Shown here in pieces: positions 6,705-14,939 of a stretch of DNA of 14,939 bases (its first letter is position 1; each line of letters opens with the position of its first letter). The position numbers and the translations under genes are program-made. Source of the stretch: Ochromonadaceae sp. CCMP2298 (taxonomy: Eukaryota; Sar; Synurophyceae; Ochromonadales; Ochromonadaceae); NCBI GenBank assembly GCA_026770595.1, contig MU634166.1, forward strand, positions 1-14,939, in the 5' to 3' direction. The notes below the pieces were generated by a model. It did not search any database. It was given only the letters and a program-made list of their open reading frames with translations, and was not told where the DNA came from.

Positions 6705-7216
6705 GTGATTTCAGATATCTTAGAGGGATCAATCGCTCGCCACCGTGTTATTAGAATCGCGACGTGCTCTTTTAAAAGGTTTTGAAGACGTTTATAAATA
6801 TCATGTGGCGCGGACTCTTTTCCTCTCTCTTTGCCAGTGTGGTCTGTCAAGTAACGGTTTTCGCCCTTCTAAAAGACTAAAAGACACTTTTTGACCGAAT
6901 CGTCACTGGTGGGACCCAAAAAGGAAGGAAGGTGAAAGGTGGGTTTTGAGAATTCTGGAAAAATCGGACGTCTTGCTTGAGAAGGAGCCCTGACAGAACG
7001 CCATAATAGGACAGCTCTGAACAAGTGGCTATAGAACGAGACTCGTGAGAGGGGGCACTTGCTTGGTGTGCCGTGCTTCTGTTGCTTCTGAGGAGGGAAA
7101 GCGTGGCCTTCGTTTCGCAATTGCAATTGCAGAGGGAAAATTTGACTGGCCGCCGCCTTTCCTGTCCGATATTTCGGGCTGATTGCGAATCTGCGTCAAC
7201 CCTGACTTACCACAGG
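6705..7216. other. intergenic region, 3' flank of the riboflavin gene and 5' flank of the small gene
   Basis: No convincing gene lies here. It contains a TATA-like TTTATAAATAT at 6790-6800, a short frame starting at ATG 6803 (25 codons), and purine-rich and C/T-rich patches. The frame of the next gene is open back to a TGA at 7046-7048 but has no ATG before 7217. CTGACTTACCACAG ending at 7215 looks like a 3' splice site, so an upstream 5' exon is possible. Confidence 0.45.
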
Positions 7217-7921
7217 ATGTTTGGAGATATTTTTGGTCAGCGAGTGGATCCATCACTTGGGGTATTGTACCAGGCGCGGAGGAGGTTTCTGGTCCCGAAG
7301 GGGGAGAACGCTCTCGAGCCGCCCCATTTGTTCAAAACGAGGAAACAAAGCAGGCGGTCGCATAAGTACGGCCAGGATAAGCCGTCGCCTATCAAGATCT
7401 TGTCGCTGGCTGAGGCGCAGACGGCGCTCAATGTGGCGCAGTTGGTGAACAACACAAAGAAATCTTTTCTCGCCATTAGCAAAACGAATAAGATGAAGCC
7501 CAAGACGCTGAAGCCGCTGATCATCCAGCACTACAGCTCGGTGCGGCGGGTCGACTGGGTGGAGGTCTCCCAGGCCGGGTGCCGAATGTACGTGAATAAG
7601 AGCACAGGCGAGGTGTCCGTAGAGTGCCCCTGGAAAGTAACGCCCGACGCGCACGGGCGAATATCCGATGCGGAAGGCAGGAAGGGCCCCGGCCTGCTCA
7701 TGGTGAGTGCTTTGCTTAGGGGGAACTTATTGCCGCCCATCGGTGGCTTTTCGCCCATGGATTCCCCGCAAACCCCCACCCCCAGTACAAAAACCACGCC
7801 GCCTAGATCCCCCGAGGATAAGGACTGGATCCCAGAGTACCCGGACGAGCTGGGCACGGGCTCGCTGGTGTACGACAGCGAGCTAGATGCGCTGCTCTTC
7901 ATGCTGGACCATGCCAAGTGA
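7217..7921 (+). CDS. hypothetical protein with a degenerate WW-like segment
   Basis: A 234-residue protein is read from the first in-frame ATG. I do not recognise the family. The N-terminal half is very basic (RRRFLVPKG at 21-29, KTRKQSRRSHK at 40-50, KTNKMKPKTLKP at 89-100). Residues about 113-140 resemble a WW domain: DW at 113-114, a central YVNKSTGEV (125-133), then ECP (136-138), with the second Trp of the canonical domain replaced by Val. A Pro/Ser/Thr-rich linker (about 173-200) precedes an acidic C-terminus (EYPDELGTGSLVYDSELD). ATG|GTGAGT at 7700-7708 is a good splice donor, so part of the linker could be a retained intron, and a 5' exon upstream is also possible. It lies downstream of the riboflavin gene on the same strand with 512 bp between them. 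The model is provisional. Confidence 0.55.
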   Translation: MFGDIFGQRVDPSLGVLYQARRRFLVPKGENALEPPHLFKTRKQSRRSHKYGQDKPSPIKILSLAEAQTALNVAQLVNNTKKSFLAISKTNKMKPKTLKPLIIQHYSSVRRVDWVEVSQAGCRMYVNKSTGEVSVECPWKVTPDAHGRISDAEGRKGPGLLMVSALLRGNLLPPIGGFSPMDSPQTPTPSTKTTPPRSPEDKDWIPEYPDELGTGSLVYDSELDALLFMLDHAK

Positions 7922-8261
7922 GCCCATAGCGGTGCCCCGGTGTCCCAGAGCCCAGCGACCCAGAGTATCCGTGGCCCATAACCTATCGGCAATCGAGCAA
8001 GAGGCCAGGCGCGGGGAGCTGGCGAGCAGCCCATCTAGTTGACCAGAGATGACCGGGTGGTTTTAATGTATCCGTTTGCACCCGAGCAAGATGGAGGGTT
8101 TGACAGCGAAGTAGTAAAAGAGTGTTTTTCAAGGATCCACTCTATTGAATAGATTGTATGCGATAATATTGTACCAAAGAAAAGATGTAGACATAATTAC
8201 ACATGCTTACGAGTCACACTACCGGTACTGCCGCAGTGGTAGGCTAATTTCAATAGCCACC

Positions 8262-8293
8262 GTGTTGGAAAGATAAGGTGTTGGAAAGATAAG
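8262..8293. repeat. perfect 16-bp tandem duplication
   Basis: GTGTTGGAAAGATAAG occurs at 8262-8277 and is repeated immediately at 8278-8293 with no mismatch. This suggests a recent duplication, about 215 bp upstream of the transporter start codon. Confidence 0.9.
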
Positions 8294-8346
8294 GATTATG
8301 AGTTCCCAGCTTCCCTCTAATTGTCCCCTCATGAGATTCCCAAGTT

Positions 8347-8490
8347 CCTGATTTTTGAGACGTTGGCCAAATCCAGGCAGAGGGAGGGGAAAGCTCCTGC
8401 CTGGATGCAGAGCTTTCGCTTCGCTTCACAAAGCGTAAGTTAAGCTCCTTCGCCTCTGCCTTATTTGGCCAACGTCTCTCCAAAATCAGG
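8347..8490. repeat. 144-bp foldback element (long imperfect inverted repeat with nested hairpins)
   Basis: The arms at 8347-8383 and 8453-8490 are reverse complements with a few mismatches and gaps. Their core, GAGACGTTGGCCAAAT (8357-8372), matches the complement of 8463-8478 over all 16 bases. Inside, ATCCAGGCAG (8371-8380) pairs perfectly with CTGCCTGGAT (8397-8406). A second internal pairing brings GAGCTT (8410-8415) together with AAGCTC near 8447. The whole can fold on itself. Size and structure resemble a MITE or foldback transposon remnant, but no clear target-site duplication was found. It ends 17 bp before the ATG of the transporter gene. Confidence 0.75.
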
Positions 8491-8507
8491 ATTGGTTCGT
8501 CCCTTCC

Positions 8508-10048
8508 ATGCGGGTTCGGTTGTTGACTGTGGTTCTCCTTGTGGTAGCAGCCGCAGGCCGCTTGCAGAGAGGTGGAACAAGGAGCATCCGGAGGTCTACC
8601 TCGAGGAGTGTGGGGCAGATGCGCGAGCGCCTTAGTATGAGTGTCTTGGAAGAAGAGGTGACTGCGAGCTCGGGGGGCGTTGGCAAAGGTAGAACAGATA
8701 AGCGGAATCCGCAGCTTTCACATTACCTTGTGCTGGGCATAGTTCCTATCGTGTGGGGCACCTATAGTCCAGTTGTCAAGTACATATTCGACAGCTCCGC
8801 AGCATCCCCGCCCCCCCTGCTGTTCAACCTAGCCTCCTATCTGGTGTCCTTTGGGGTCTTCCAGGCAATCCAGAGCCGCAGTGTGGCACAGTCTGTGGAG
8901 GCTCTGCCGGACCCTGTTGCAGACCCGCAGGACGTGCAGCAGGAGGCTCGGGACAGGGCGCTGCTGCTGCGGGCGGGAGTGGAGCTAGGACTTTGGCTGT
9001 TTCTCGGATCCATCTTCCTGGTCAACGGCATCGCAGGCACGACCGCCACTCGGTGAGGATCTGAAATGTCACCTGCTCCATGTAACATGCCGCTCGTTAG
9101 ATGCTGTGTTTGTGAGATGTTAGATGTGGCAGGTGTGGCTCCCCTACATTCCCGCTAACTCCCCTCCCTGCTCCGCTCCGCTGCCCCGCCCCGCTGCGGT
9201 TCAGAGCTGCCATCCTGGTGCAGCTGACTACCGTCATCGTGCCCGTGCTGGACGCCCTGGGCCGCCGCCGCCTCCCCTCTCCCTGGTCCCTGCTCTCCTG
9301 CGCGCTCGCCACGCTGGGTGTGGTGCTAGTAACCTCAGATGTGCCGTTGGCGCAGGTGTGGGGTGCTGTGCAGTCTCTCGCAGGCCTATCCACCTCCGCC
9401 CCCGCCTCAGCCGTAGGCCTGCACCTGAACGCTGCTGATATGATATGCGTGATGGCGGCAGGATTTTACTCGGTAAGCACTTGCGTCACTCACCCAACAC
9501 TAACCCACACAGTCTTTCTGTCTCCCTGAATTTGCCCCCCAGGCCCTTTACTTGCGCTAATTATCGCCTCCTTCCCCCCTCCTACCCTCTCCCCTTTCCT
9601 GTAGATGCACGTGGTTCGCCTGGGCGCCTGGGCGGGGAAAATCCAGTCAGCCACTGGCCTGGCAAGGGTCAAAAGTATAACCCAGCTCTCTACGGCCCTG
9701 CTGCTATTGGGGGGCATGGTGCTCTTCAACGGCGCAGAGAGGGCCCACCTGCTAGCCTACGGGGGCAGCCTGATGAAGCCCCTGGCTGTGCGGGATCTGG
9801 CGCTGTTTGCCGCTGGTACGCTGTGGAACGGCGCCTTTTGCACAGGCTTCACTATGTGGGCGCAGACGTATGCGCAGAGCGTCATTCCGGCCACGACTGC
9901 CAACATCGTATACAGCAGCCAGCCCGTGTGGGCGGGTCTGTTCTCGCTGCTGCTGCTGGGAGAGCACGTGAGCGGCACGGCGCTGCTGGGCGGCGGCATC
10001 ATCGCAGCAGCGATTGGGCTGGCGCTCGGCACTTTGGACAAAGTTTAA
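8508..10048 (+). CDS. EamA-family drug/metabolite transporter (DMT superfamily), three exons
   Basis: Exons 8508-9052, 9205-9472 and 9605-10048 join in frame to 418 residues. Joined over intron 1 the protein reads GTTATRAAILVQLTT, and over intron 2 AAGFYSMHVV; both restore continuous transporter sequence. A signal-like N-terminus (LLTVVLLVVAAAG, 5-17) and a basic stretch (20-45) precede about ten hydrophobic segments: roughly 72-94, 103-121, 152-174, 183-200, 208-225, 259-276 and four more in exon 3. Two EamA hallmarks are present: TTATRAAILVQLTTVIVP (178-195) in the first repeat, and ATTANIVYSSQPVWAGLFSL followed by LGE in the second. EamA proteins export small metabolites across membranes. 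The substrate is not predictable. The N-terminus could be a plastid presequence, but there is no Phe after the AAA site, so targeting to the secretory pathway or to a plastid membrane is left open. Confidence 0.88.
9053..9204 (+). other. intron 1 of the transporter gene
   Basis: 152-bp GT-AG intron: donor CG|GTGAGG, acceptor GGTTCAG|AGC. A CTAAC branch-point-like motif lies at 9155-9159, and a long C/T-rich tract precedes the acceptor. It interrupts the codon for Arg182. Reading through would hit TGA at once. Confidence 0.9.
9473..9604 (+). other. intron 2 of the transporter gene
   Basis: 132-bp GT-AG intron: donor TCG|GTAAGC, acceptor TTTCCTGTAG|ATG, with a pyrimidine-rich 3' half. It falls between codons. 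Other AG sites inside (near 9510 and 9542) could act as alternative acceptors but would insert sequence into a membrane segment. Confidence 0.9.
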
Positions 10049-10474
10049 AATCGCGCCACCTACACCTGTACATATCTACCCCCCTCCCACAGACAAAATA
10101 CCACAGCCCACATACCACAGAATATTTCTCAATTGCTTGTTATTTCGAATATTTTCCTTATGTTAAGAAGCACGAGCTCGCATCGGGTGGCACCTAACCC
10201 AGCAGGGAAATAGGAAACTATCCCACGATACGAAAACCCTTACGTCAAAAAAACACAAACAGCACTAGTGCTTCAAAAGGCCTCCACTAAACAGCATTGG
10301 GATTTGTACAACATGCAATAGACGCGTAGATACAGTAGATTAGACACAGTAGATTATTTTGGGTAGAGCGGTGCCGTCGATCGGGCTCTCCACCGCCCAG
10401 ACCGCCAAACGTCGAACTTCAGACAGCAGACGCGAGACGCGAGACCCAAGACCTGAGACCTCCAAGGAACCCCC
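10049..10474. other. intergenic region between convergent genes with short repeats
   Basis: 426 bp between the transporter stop (+) and the CEP162-like stop (-). The left part is AT-rich and probably holds the transporter 3' UTR. ACAGTAGATTA occurs at 10332-10342 and again at 10346-10356. A degenerate CGCGAGAC/GAGACC repeat occupies about 10428-10460. No gene is seen. Confidence 0.55.
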
Positions 10475-13400
10475 TCACGCCACCATCTGGAAGCCCTTCT
10501 CCCCCTCACTCTGCCAGTGCTTCAGCGCGCTGACCAGGTGCAGCAGCTCCTGCTGGAATCTCACCAGCTGCTCGTCCTTCTCCCTCACCTCCTGAGCGTG
10601 CAGACTCTCCAGACGAGCCCTCTCCAGCTGCGCCGCCGCCTTGGTCTCCTCCACCACGCCTTGCAGCTCCCTCTCTCTGCGTTTGAGGCGCCCCTCCAGC
10701 GCCTCGATGGACGCCTCCATGCGCAAAAACTGCCGCATCTCCGGCGCCGCCTGCGTCTGGTAGACCACCTCCACCTGCGGCTGTGCCTGGGGCTGGACCT
10801 GTGCCTGGGGCTGTGCCTGGGGAGACAGCAGACCCGACCGAGCAGCCCCCATCAGCTCACTCCGCAGCTCCGCGCAGCGCTCCTCCTCCTCGCGCAGTCG
10901 CTTCTCCAAGCCCTCCCTCTCCCGCTCCCACGCGCTCTGCAGCTGCGCGCAGTGGGCGTCGTGCGCCTCCCTGAGGGCCCGCATGCGCTGCTCGTGCGCG
11001 CCCAGCATGGCCTCTCGCTCGCCCTCCTTGCCCCGCAGCAGCTGCTCGTAGTGCCTTACCACGTCCGCATCGCCAGAGGGAGCAGGCATAGCCGCGGGTG
11101 GTATGGGTGGTGTGGGTGGCATGGGCACAGGTGCGAGCATGGACACGGGCATGGGTGTGGGCGGGAGTAGTGCAGCGATCGCCGTAGTGTTGACGCTTAT
11201 AGCCCTGGCATTATCTGCCTTGGCCCTGCCCAGCTCCGCTGACGTACTGAGCAGCTCCTTCTCCAGCAAAGCTAAGCGCTCAGCGTAGAAGGCAGTCACC
11301 TGCGCCACCGCCTGTGCCTGCGCCTGCACCTGTGCGTCCTGGCCCTCCTCCTGGTCTCCGCGCTTCATGGCGCGCATCTGCGCCTCCCCCCTGCGCTGCA
11401 GCTCCTCCACCTTCTTGGCGTAGAAGGCGCGCACCCGCTCCAGCTGCGTCTCCAGATCGCTGTGGAGGTGGAGGTGAAGGTGGAGGTAAAGAGGGAGGGA
11501 TGGAGAGAGATGGAGATGGAGAATAAACTGTGAGAAGTAGGCGGCAGATGCGAGGGAGGGAGAGAGACAAAAAGGGAGAGAGGGAGAGACGGAAATAGAA
11601 AGACAGAGCAGAAGCGGGGACACTCACTGTATGCGATTCACCGCCTGGCTGAGCGTCTTCACCGGAGCGCCGCGAGTCACCGCATCCGGCGAGCCCATCG
11701 CCTCCCCACCCCCGCCCCCACCTGCCCTGCGCTCATCTGCCTGTTTCTCGTACTGGAATTTGATGCGCTCATGCTCCTGGCGTAGGCTGCGCAGCCTCTT
11801 CTCGTGCACCCCCTTGAGCTCCTCCAGCTGTGCCCTCAGGTCGATCAGCTGCTGGTCCTTCTGCGAGCGCTCCAGCTGCACCGACTCGGACACGGTGTTT
11901 GCGCGGATAAGGTTGGACACGCTGTCGGGATGTCTGCGGCGAAGGCTCTCCTGCAGGTCGCGCACGGCCCCCTCGAGCTCCTTGATCTTCTTAACGTCCG
12001 CGTAGCTGCGATGCCCCCGCCCTCCGCCCCCACCACGCGACAGGGTGGACCTTTCCAGCACACTGCTGTCCAGCTGCGAGTCACCACCCGCAGTAGTGGG
12101 CGCGCCCTTGTGCGTTGGCACGGGCACTGCGGCAGAGGGGGGAGAGCCGCGCCTGGCCTCGATAAGCCTCTCCACGCCGCGCCCGTCCAGCCCCCTTTGC
12201 ATCAACTCGGCCCTGAGCACTGCACACGCCGCCCTGAGGAACTGTGTCTCCTCGTCCCCCGCGTCTAGGAGCTTCTGGTTCTCCATGTACCAGCCCAGCT
12301 TCTGCCGCAGCTGCCCCGCCTGCTCCTGCAATTCTCGGTTGTCCGTCTGCAGCTGGAGGTAGTCGCTGTCCTGCGGTGCCGGCGCGCGCATGTTCACGCT
12401 CGCTATGCCTGCCAATTCCCGGTTGTCCCGGCGCAATTTGTCGATCATCAAAGATAGTTCCCGCTCTCGCTCGCCCATTCCCCGCTCCGCCTCTGCCAGC
12501 TTCTCCTTCAGAGCACGAATGGTGGCATCCTGGCGCAGCTCCATGCGCAGCGCCTCTGCGGACTTCTTGGACGTGGGCAGAGGCGTGTCGTCGAAGTGAC
12601 GAGTGTCGTCTGCGTCGGCATCAGTGGGGGGCACCCCGCCCGCCCTGGAGTAGTTCCGCAGCTTGTTGAGCTCCTTGTTCATGCCCTCTCGCTGGTCGAA
12701 GTAAATGGCCTTTCTCAGCTGCCCCTCCACCTCGCGCTCCTTGCCAAGCACTGCTAGGCGGTCGTTCTCTCGCTGGAAGGCCTCGAGCAAGCGCTCCTGC
12801 GCGGCGTGGTCCGCCACCAGTCCCTCGTACTCCTTCCGCAACACCTGCACCTTCTCGCCCTCACCCTCCGCCCCTCCCGCCACAGAGGCAGACACGGAAC
12901 CCCTGTGCGTGCCCGCCTTGTGCTGCGCTGCGGCAACCCTCTTGGCCAGCGGTCTGTACGCCTCGTCCATGTCCAGATCCGCCAGCCCCCTGCTCTGCCT
13001 CACCTCGCTCTCCCCCTTCACCTCCCCGTCCTGCCTCTGCACGAACAGCTTCGCCTTCAGCTGATCCAGCTCCAACAGCAACTCCCTCTCCCTCTCTCTC
13101 AGCAGCCCCAGCTCCTCCCTGGCGAAGAAGTCCACCTTGCTGTCTGCATCCGCCTGTGCCTTGGTGCGATGCCTCAGTGCCGCACCCACCATGCGCTCCT
13201 GCACATCCACAGCAGATTCCCGCAGCGCCACGGCCTCCTCCCGCACCAGTACGGCCTTTTCTCTCTCCAATAGGCTGTCCCCCTGCAGATCTAGACGGGT
13301 GAGGGCCTCGTCCATGTGCACCTCCCAGGCAGCCTTAACCCCCCCACCCCCACCATTGGCACCACCCCCGCTAACCCTACCGGCACTACCGCCTGCCCCG

Positions 13401-14833
13401 CCTCCGCTGCCCACCGTGCCTCTCCCCTCCCGCCGTGCCTCAGTTCGCGTCTCTCCCTCTGTCCCCGCATCACCGGATCTGCGTCGACCGTTGGTGCCCC
13501 CAGCACACCCATTGGTGCCTGCGGTACCACCTCCCGTGCCAGTGGCCTTGGGAATATGCGAGACCAGCACCCCCGCCCCCCCATCAGTGGAGAACCTCTG
13601 GGATGTCTGTGCAGGGTGGGCAGGGGCGTCGTTAGACGTGCGCATCTCCTGCAGCTCATGCTCCAGGCGCTCGTACTTTCGGAACAGCCGCCAGTTCTCC
13701 TGCGTGAGACGCTGCACTGCCTCGGTACTGCGCCGCTCCTCCCCCGAACCTGCGCCTGACCCCCGCCCCCCGCCCGCGGTCTGTGCCTTAGCGCGAGAGG
13801 ACTCGGTGGTAGCGGCTGAGCGGGAGGTGAGGCGCGGTCGAGCCAGGCGGGAGGCTCTGCGCTCTGCGGGGGAGAGGGTTTTGTGCTGCTTGATGCGGGC
13901 CGCTGTGGAGGCAGCGATGCGTGTGGTGTCTCCGCTGCCCCCTCCCCGTCCGTTCCCTCCGTTGCCTCTATTGCCCCCGCTGCTGTACCCCCCCTGCCCG
14001 CGGCCGTCACCCATATCCCTGTCCCCGTCTCCGTCCCTGAATCTGTCCCCGTCCCTTTCCCTACCCCCCTGTCCCCTATCGTCTCTGTCCCTGTTAGCCC
14101 TATCATCCCTATACCTATCATCCCTGTCGCGGTCGCGCTGCCCTGCATGCCCCTCACCACGCGCAGCCGGCAGGTTCACGTCCAGACGCGCGGGGCGCCC
14201 GTCGCGGAAGCCTGAGGGGCCGGGGGGCAGGCTTCGGGGCTCTTCGCTGTGTCGGTAGGGGTTGCGCTCGTACTCCTCCCCCTCCCCATCCCTCTCGTCC
14301 CTGTCCCTCCTGTCCCTGTCCCTGTCCCCGTCCCTGTCCCTTCCATCCCTGTCCCCGTCCCCTTCGTCACCGTCGCGGTCGTTGTAGCGAGAAGCGGCCG
14401 AGAGCGAGGGAGACACAGAGCCCGGATAGGCCCCTCCCACCCCCCCCAGGCTAGAGGGGTAGGCGCGGGAGGGCTCGTGCGCGGGGGGGTTGATCAGCTC
14501 ACTCTGTGCGACGCTGGAGCCACCCGGCAGCTGGTCCAGGCTCATATATGAGGCGGACTCTCCCCGCATGAAGGCGAAGCGGTTGACCTCCTGTGCGCCT
14601 TGGCTAGGGCCCTGTCCGACCTGCCCCGTACCCTGTCCCATACTCTGTCCCGTACCCTGTCCCATACCCTGTCCCGTACCCTGTCCCATACCAGTGCCTG
14701 TACCCTGCCCCGTGGAGTGGCTGAGCGCGGTGAACGCCGAGACCTTCTGTGCGTGGGGGAAGTCTTCGTGGAAGGAGTCGGAGAGCTCGAATATGTTGCG
14801 TTCCGAGTCGCTCGCGGCGGAGGGAGAGGGCAT
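10475..14833 (-). CDS. CEP162-like centrosomal/ciliary coiled-coil protein, two exons, probably N-terminally incomplete
   Basis: Exons 14833-11628 and 11459-10475 join to at least 1396 residues. CEP162 is a microtubule-binding protein at the distal end of centrioles, needed for transition-zone assembly in cilia. The call rests on blocks I recall from animal CEP162: KLGWYMENQKLLD (845-857), RRRHPDSVSNLIRA (965-978), HERIKFQYEKQ (1021-1031), LETQLERVRAFYAKKVEEL just after the intron, and the tail REKDEQLVRFQQELLHLVSALK. Residues 41-79 are Gly-Gln-Gly-Thr repeats. Residues 150-275 are Arg/Asp/Gly repeats. Residues 280-500 are Gly/Ser-rich with one helix (RLTQENWRLFRKYERLEHEL). From about 505 to the end the protein is mostly coiled coil with breaks. 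The frame has no stop from 14833 to the right edge, and the upstream codons read as protein (LERESSIEASV plus proline runs), so the true start may lie outside the window. Confidence 0.77.
11460..11627 (-). other. intron of the CEP162-like gene
   Basis: 168-bp GT-AG intron read on the minus strand: donor CATACA|GTGAGTG, acceptor CCACCTCCACAG|CGATCTGG. Splicing joins NRIH to DLETQLER in frame. Without it a TGA stops the protein at once. The intron is almost entirely C/T-rich on the coding strand, including CT and CTCCAT/CTCCAC microsatellites. Confidence 0.9.
14014..14132. repeat. degenerate CCCTGT-type repeat coding Arg/Asp-rich protein (second block)
   Basis: A C/T-rich array of variants of TCCCTG, TCCCCG and CCTATC on the plus strand. 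On the minus strand it encodes Arg-Asp-Arg-Asp and Gly-Asp stretches (residues about 234-274) of the CEP162-like protein. Confidence 0.7.
14283..14375. repeat. CCCTGT hexanucleotide-type repeat coding Arg/Asp-rich protein (first block)
   Basis: TCCCTG/TCCCCG hexamers with few interruptions. On the minus strand these are read as GAC AGG GAC AGG, giving the Asp-Arg repeats at about residues 153-183 of the CEP162-like protein. Confidence 0.8.
14629..14712. repeat. 12-bp tandem repeat, seven units, coding Gly-Gln-Gly-Thr repeats
   Basis: Seven contiguous 12-bp units start at 14629, 14641, 14653, 14665, 14677, 14689 and 14701, with consensus TACCCTGTCCCR. Units alternate A and G at the last base, so the higher-order period is 24 bp. 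Read on the minus strand the 24-bp unit gives Met-Gly-Gln-Gly-Thr-Gly-Gln-Gly. Only the sixth unit is clearly diverged. Confidence 0.92.
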
Positions 14834-14939
14834 GGTGATGGAGGGGGGGGGGGGGACTGACGCCTCGATGGAGCTCTCTCGCTCCAGGGGGGGGGAGGGG
14901 ATGGGTTGGGAGACGAGGGTGGTGGAGGGGGGGATGGGG
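14834..14939 (-). other. right edge: open upstream frame of the CEP162-like gene with G homopolymers
   Basis: On the minus strand this stretch stays open in frame with the CEP162-like gene and would encode a Pro/Ser/Thr-rich segment containing LERESSIEASV. It includes a 13-G run (14843-14855) and a 9-G run near 14887-14895. It is either more N-terminal coding sequence or a stop-free, C-rich 5' UTR. The homopolymers make frame errors in the assembly possible. Confidence 0.45.

Larger units (their letters stand above)
7922..8507. other. intergenic region upstream of the transporter gene
   Basis: 586 bp without a gene. It holds the 16-bp tandem duplication at 8262-8293 and the foldback element at 8347-8490, listed separately. 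The AT-rich stretch 8100-8210 probably contains the 3' end of the previous transcript. Minus-strand frames here follow the inverted repeat and are not credible genes. Confidence 0.55.

Noticed and set aside
6803-6880. Short frame MWRGLFSSLFASVVCQ... after a TATA-like sequence, as a possible first exon of the WW-like gene
   Set aside because: Its best donor (CAA|GTAACG) joined to the acceptor at 7215 gives the wrong frame for the downstream gene, and the frame ends after 25 codons.
8250-8686. Minus-strand frames of 66-77 codons around the foldback element and transporter start
   Set aside because: They are explained by the inverted repeat and by the antisense of exon 1. No transposase-like sequence is present.
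9445-10197. 250-codon plus-strand frame overlapping intron 2 and exon 3 of the transporter
   Set aside because: It runs through an intron and in the wrong frame over a well-supported membrane protein.
13137-14258. 373-codon plus-strand open frame antisense to the CEP162-like gene
   Set aside because: It is made almost wholly of Pro/Ser/Arg low complexity, as expected from the complement of Gly/Arg/Asp repeats. The minus frame carries the recognisable coiled-coil blocks.

Overview
The window looks like nuclear DNA of a flagellated alga with a complex (secondary, red-derived) plastid, most likely a photosynthetic stramenopile (ochrophyte). Evidence: (i) GT-AG spliceosomal introns in two genes, with pyrimidine-rich 3' ends; (ii) two proteins start with a signal peptide followed by an Ala|Phe junction (SVSA|FRQ and HVA|FPT), the ASAFAP-type bipartite plastid presequence of diatoms and relatives; (iii) a CEP162-like coiled-coil protein, which implies a centriole and cilium; (iv) GC-rich genes separated by AT-richer gaps of 0.3-0.6 kb. 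A haptophyte or cryptophyte is not excluded. No RNA gene, CRISPR array, prokaryotic operon or complete transposon was seen.

Layout: 2-718 (+) is the 3' end of an unrecognised gene cut by the left edge. 1246-2649 (+) is a METTL21-type (Methyltransf_16) methyltransferase with an extra N-terminal domain and a Cys-rich insert. 2650-3140 lies between convergent genes and holds an 11-bp tandem repeat and three perfect hairpins. 3141-4523 (-) is an unrecognised protein with a plastid presequence. A 579-bp divergent region separates it from 5103-6704 (+), a bifunctional riboflavin-synthesis enzyme with GTP cyclohydrolase II first and DHBP synthase second, the reverse of the usual RibBA/RIBA order. 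7217-7921 (+) is a small protein with a degenerate WW-like segment. 7922-8507 has a 16-bp tandem duplication and a 144-bp foldback element that ends 17 bp before the next start codon. 8508-10048 (+) is a three-exon EamA-family (DMT) transporter. 10475-14833 or beyond (-) is a two-exon CEP162-like protein with a repeat-rich N-terminus, still open at the right edge.

The genes do not form one pathway. Two or three (unknown plastid protein, riboflavin enzyme, perhaps the transporter) probably act in or at the plastid. The divergent plastid pair may share a promoter region. The best leads are the inverted riboflavin fusion, the unknown plastid protein, the foldback element at the transporter start, and the DNA repeat in the CEP162-like gene that is read in two frames to give two different peptide repeats.
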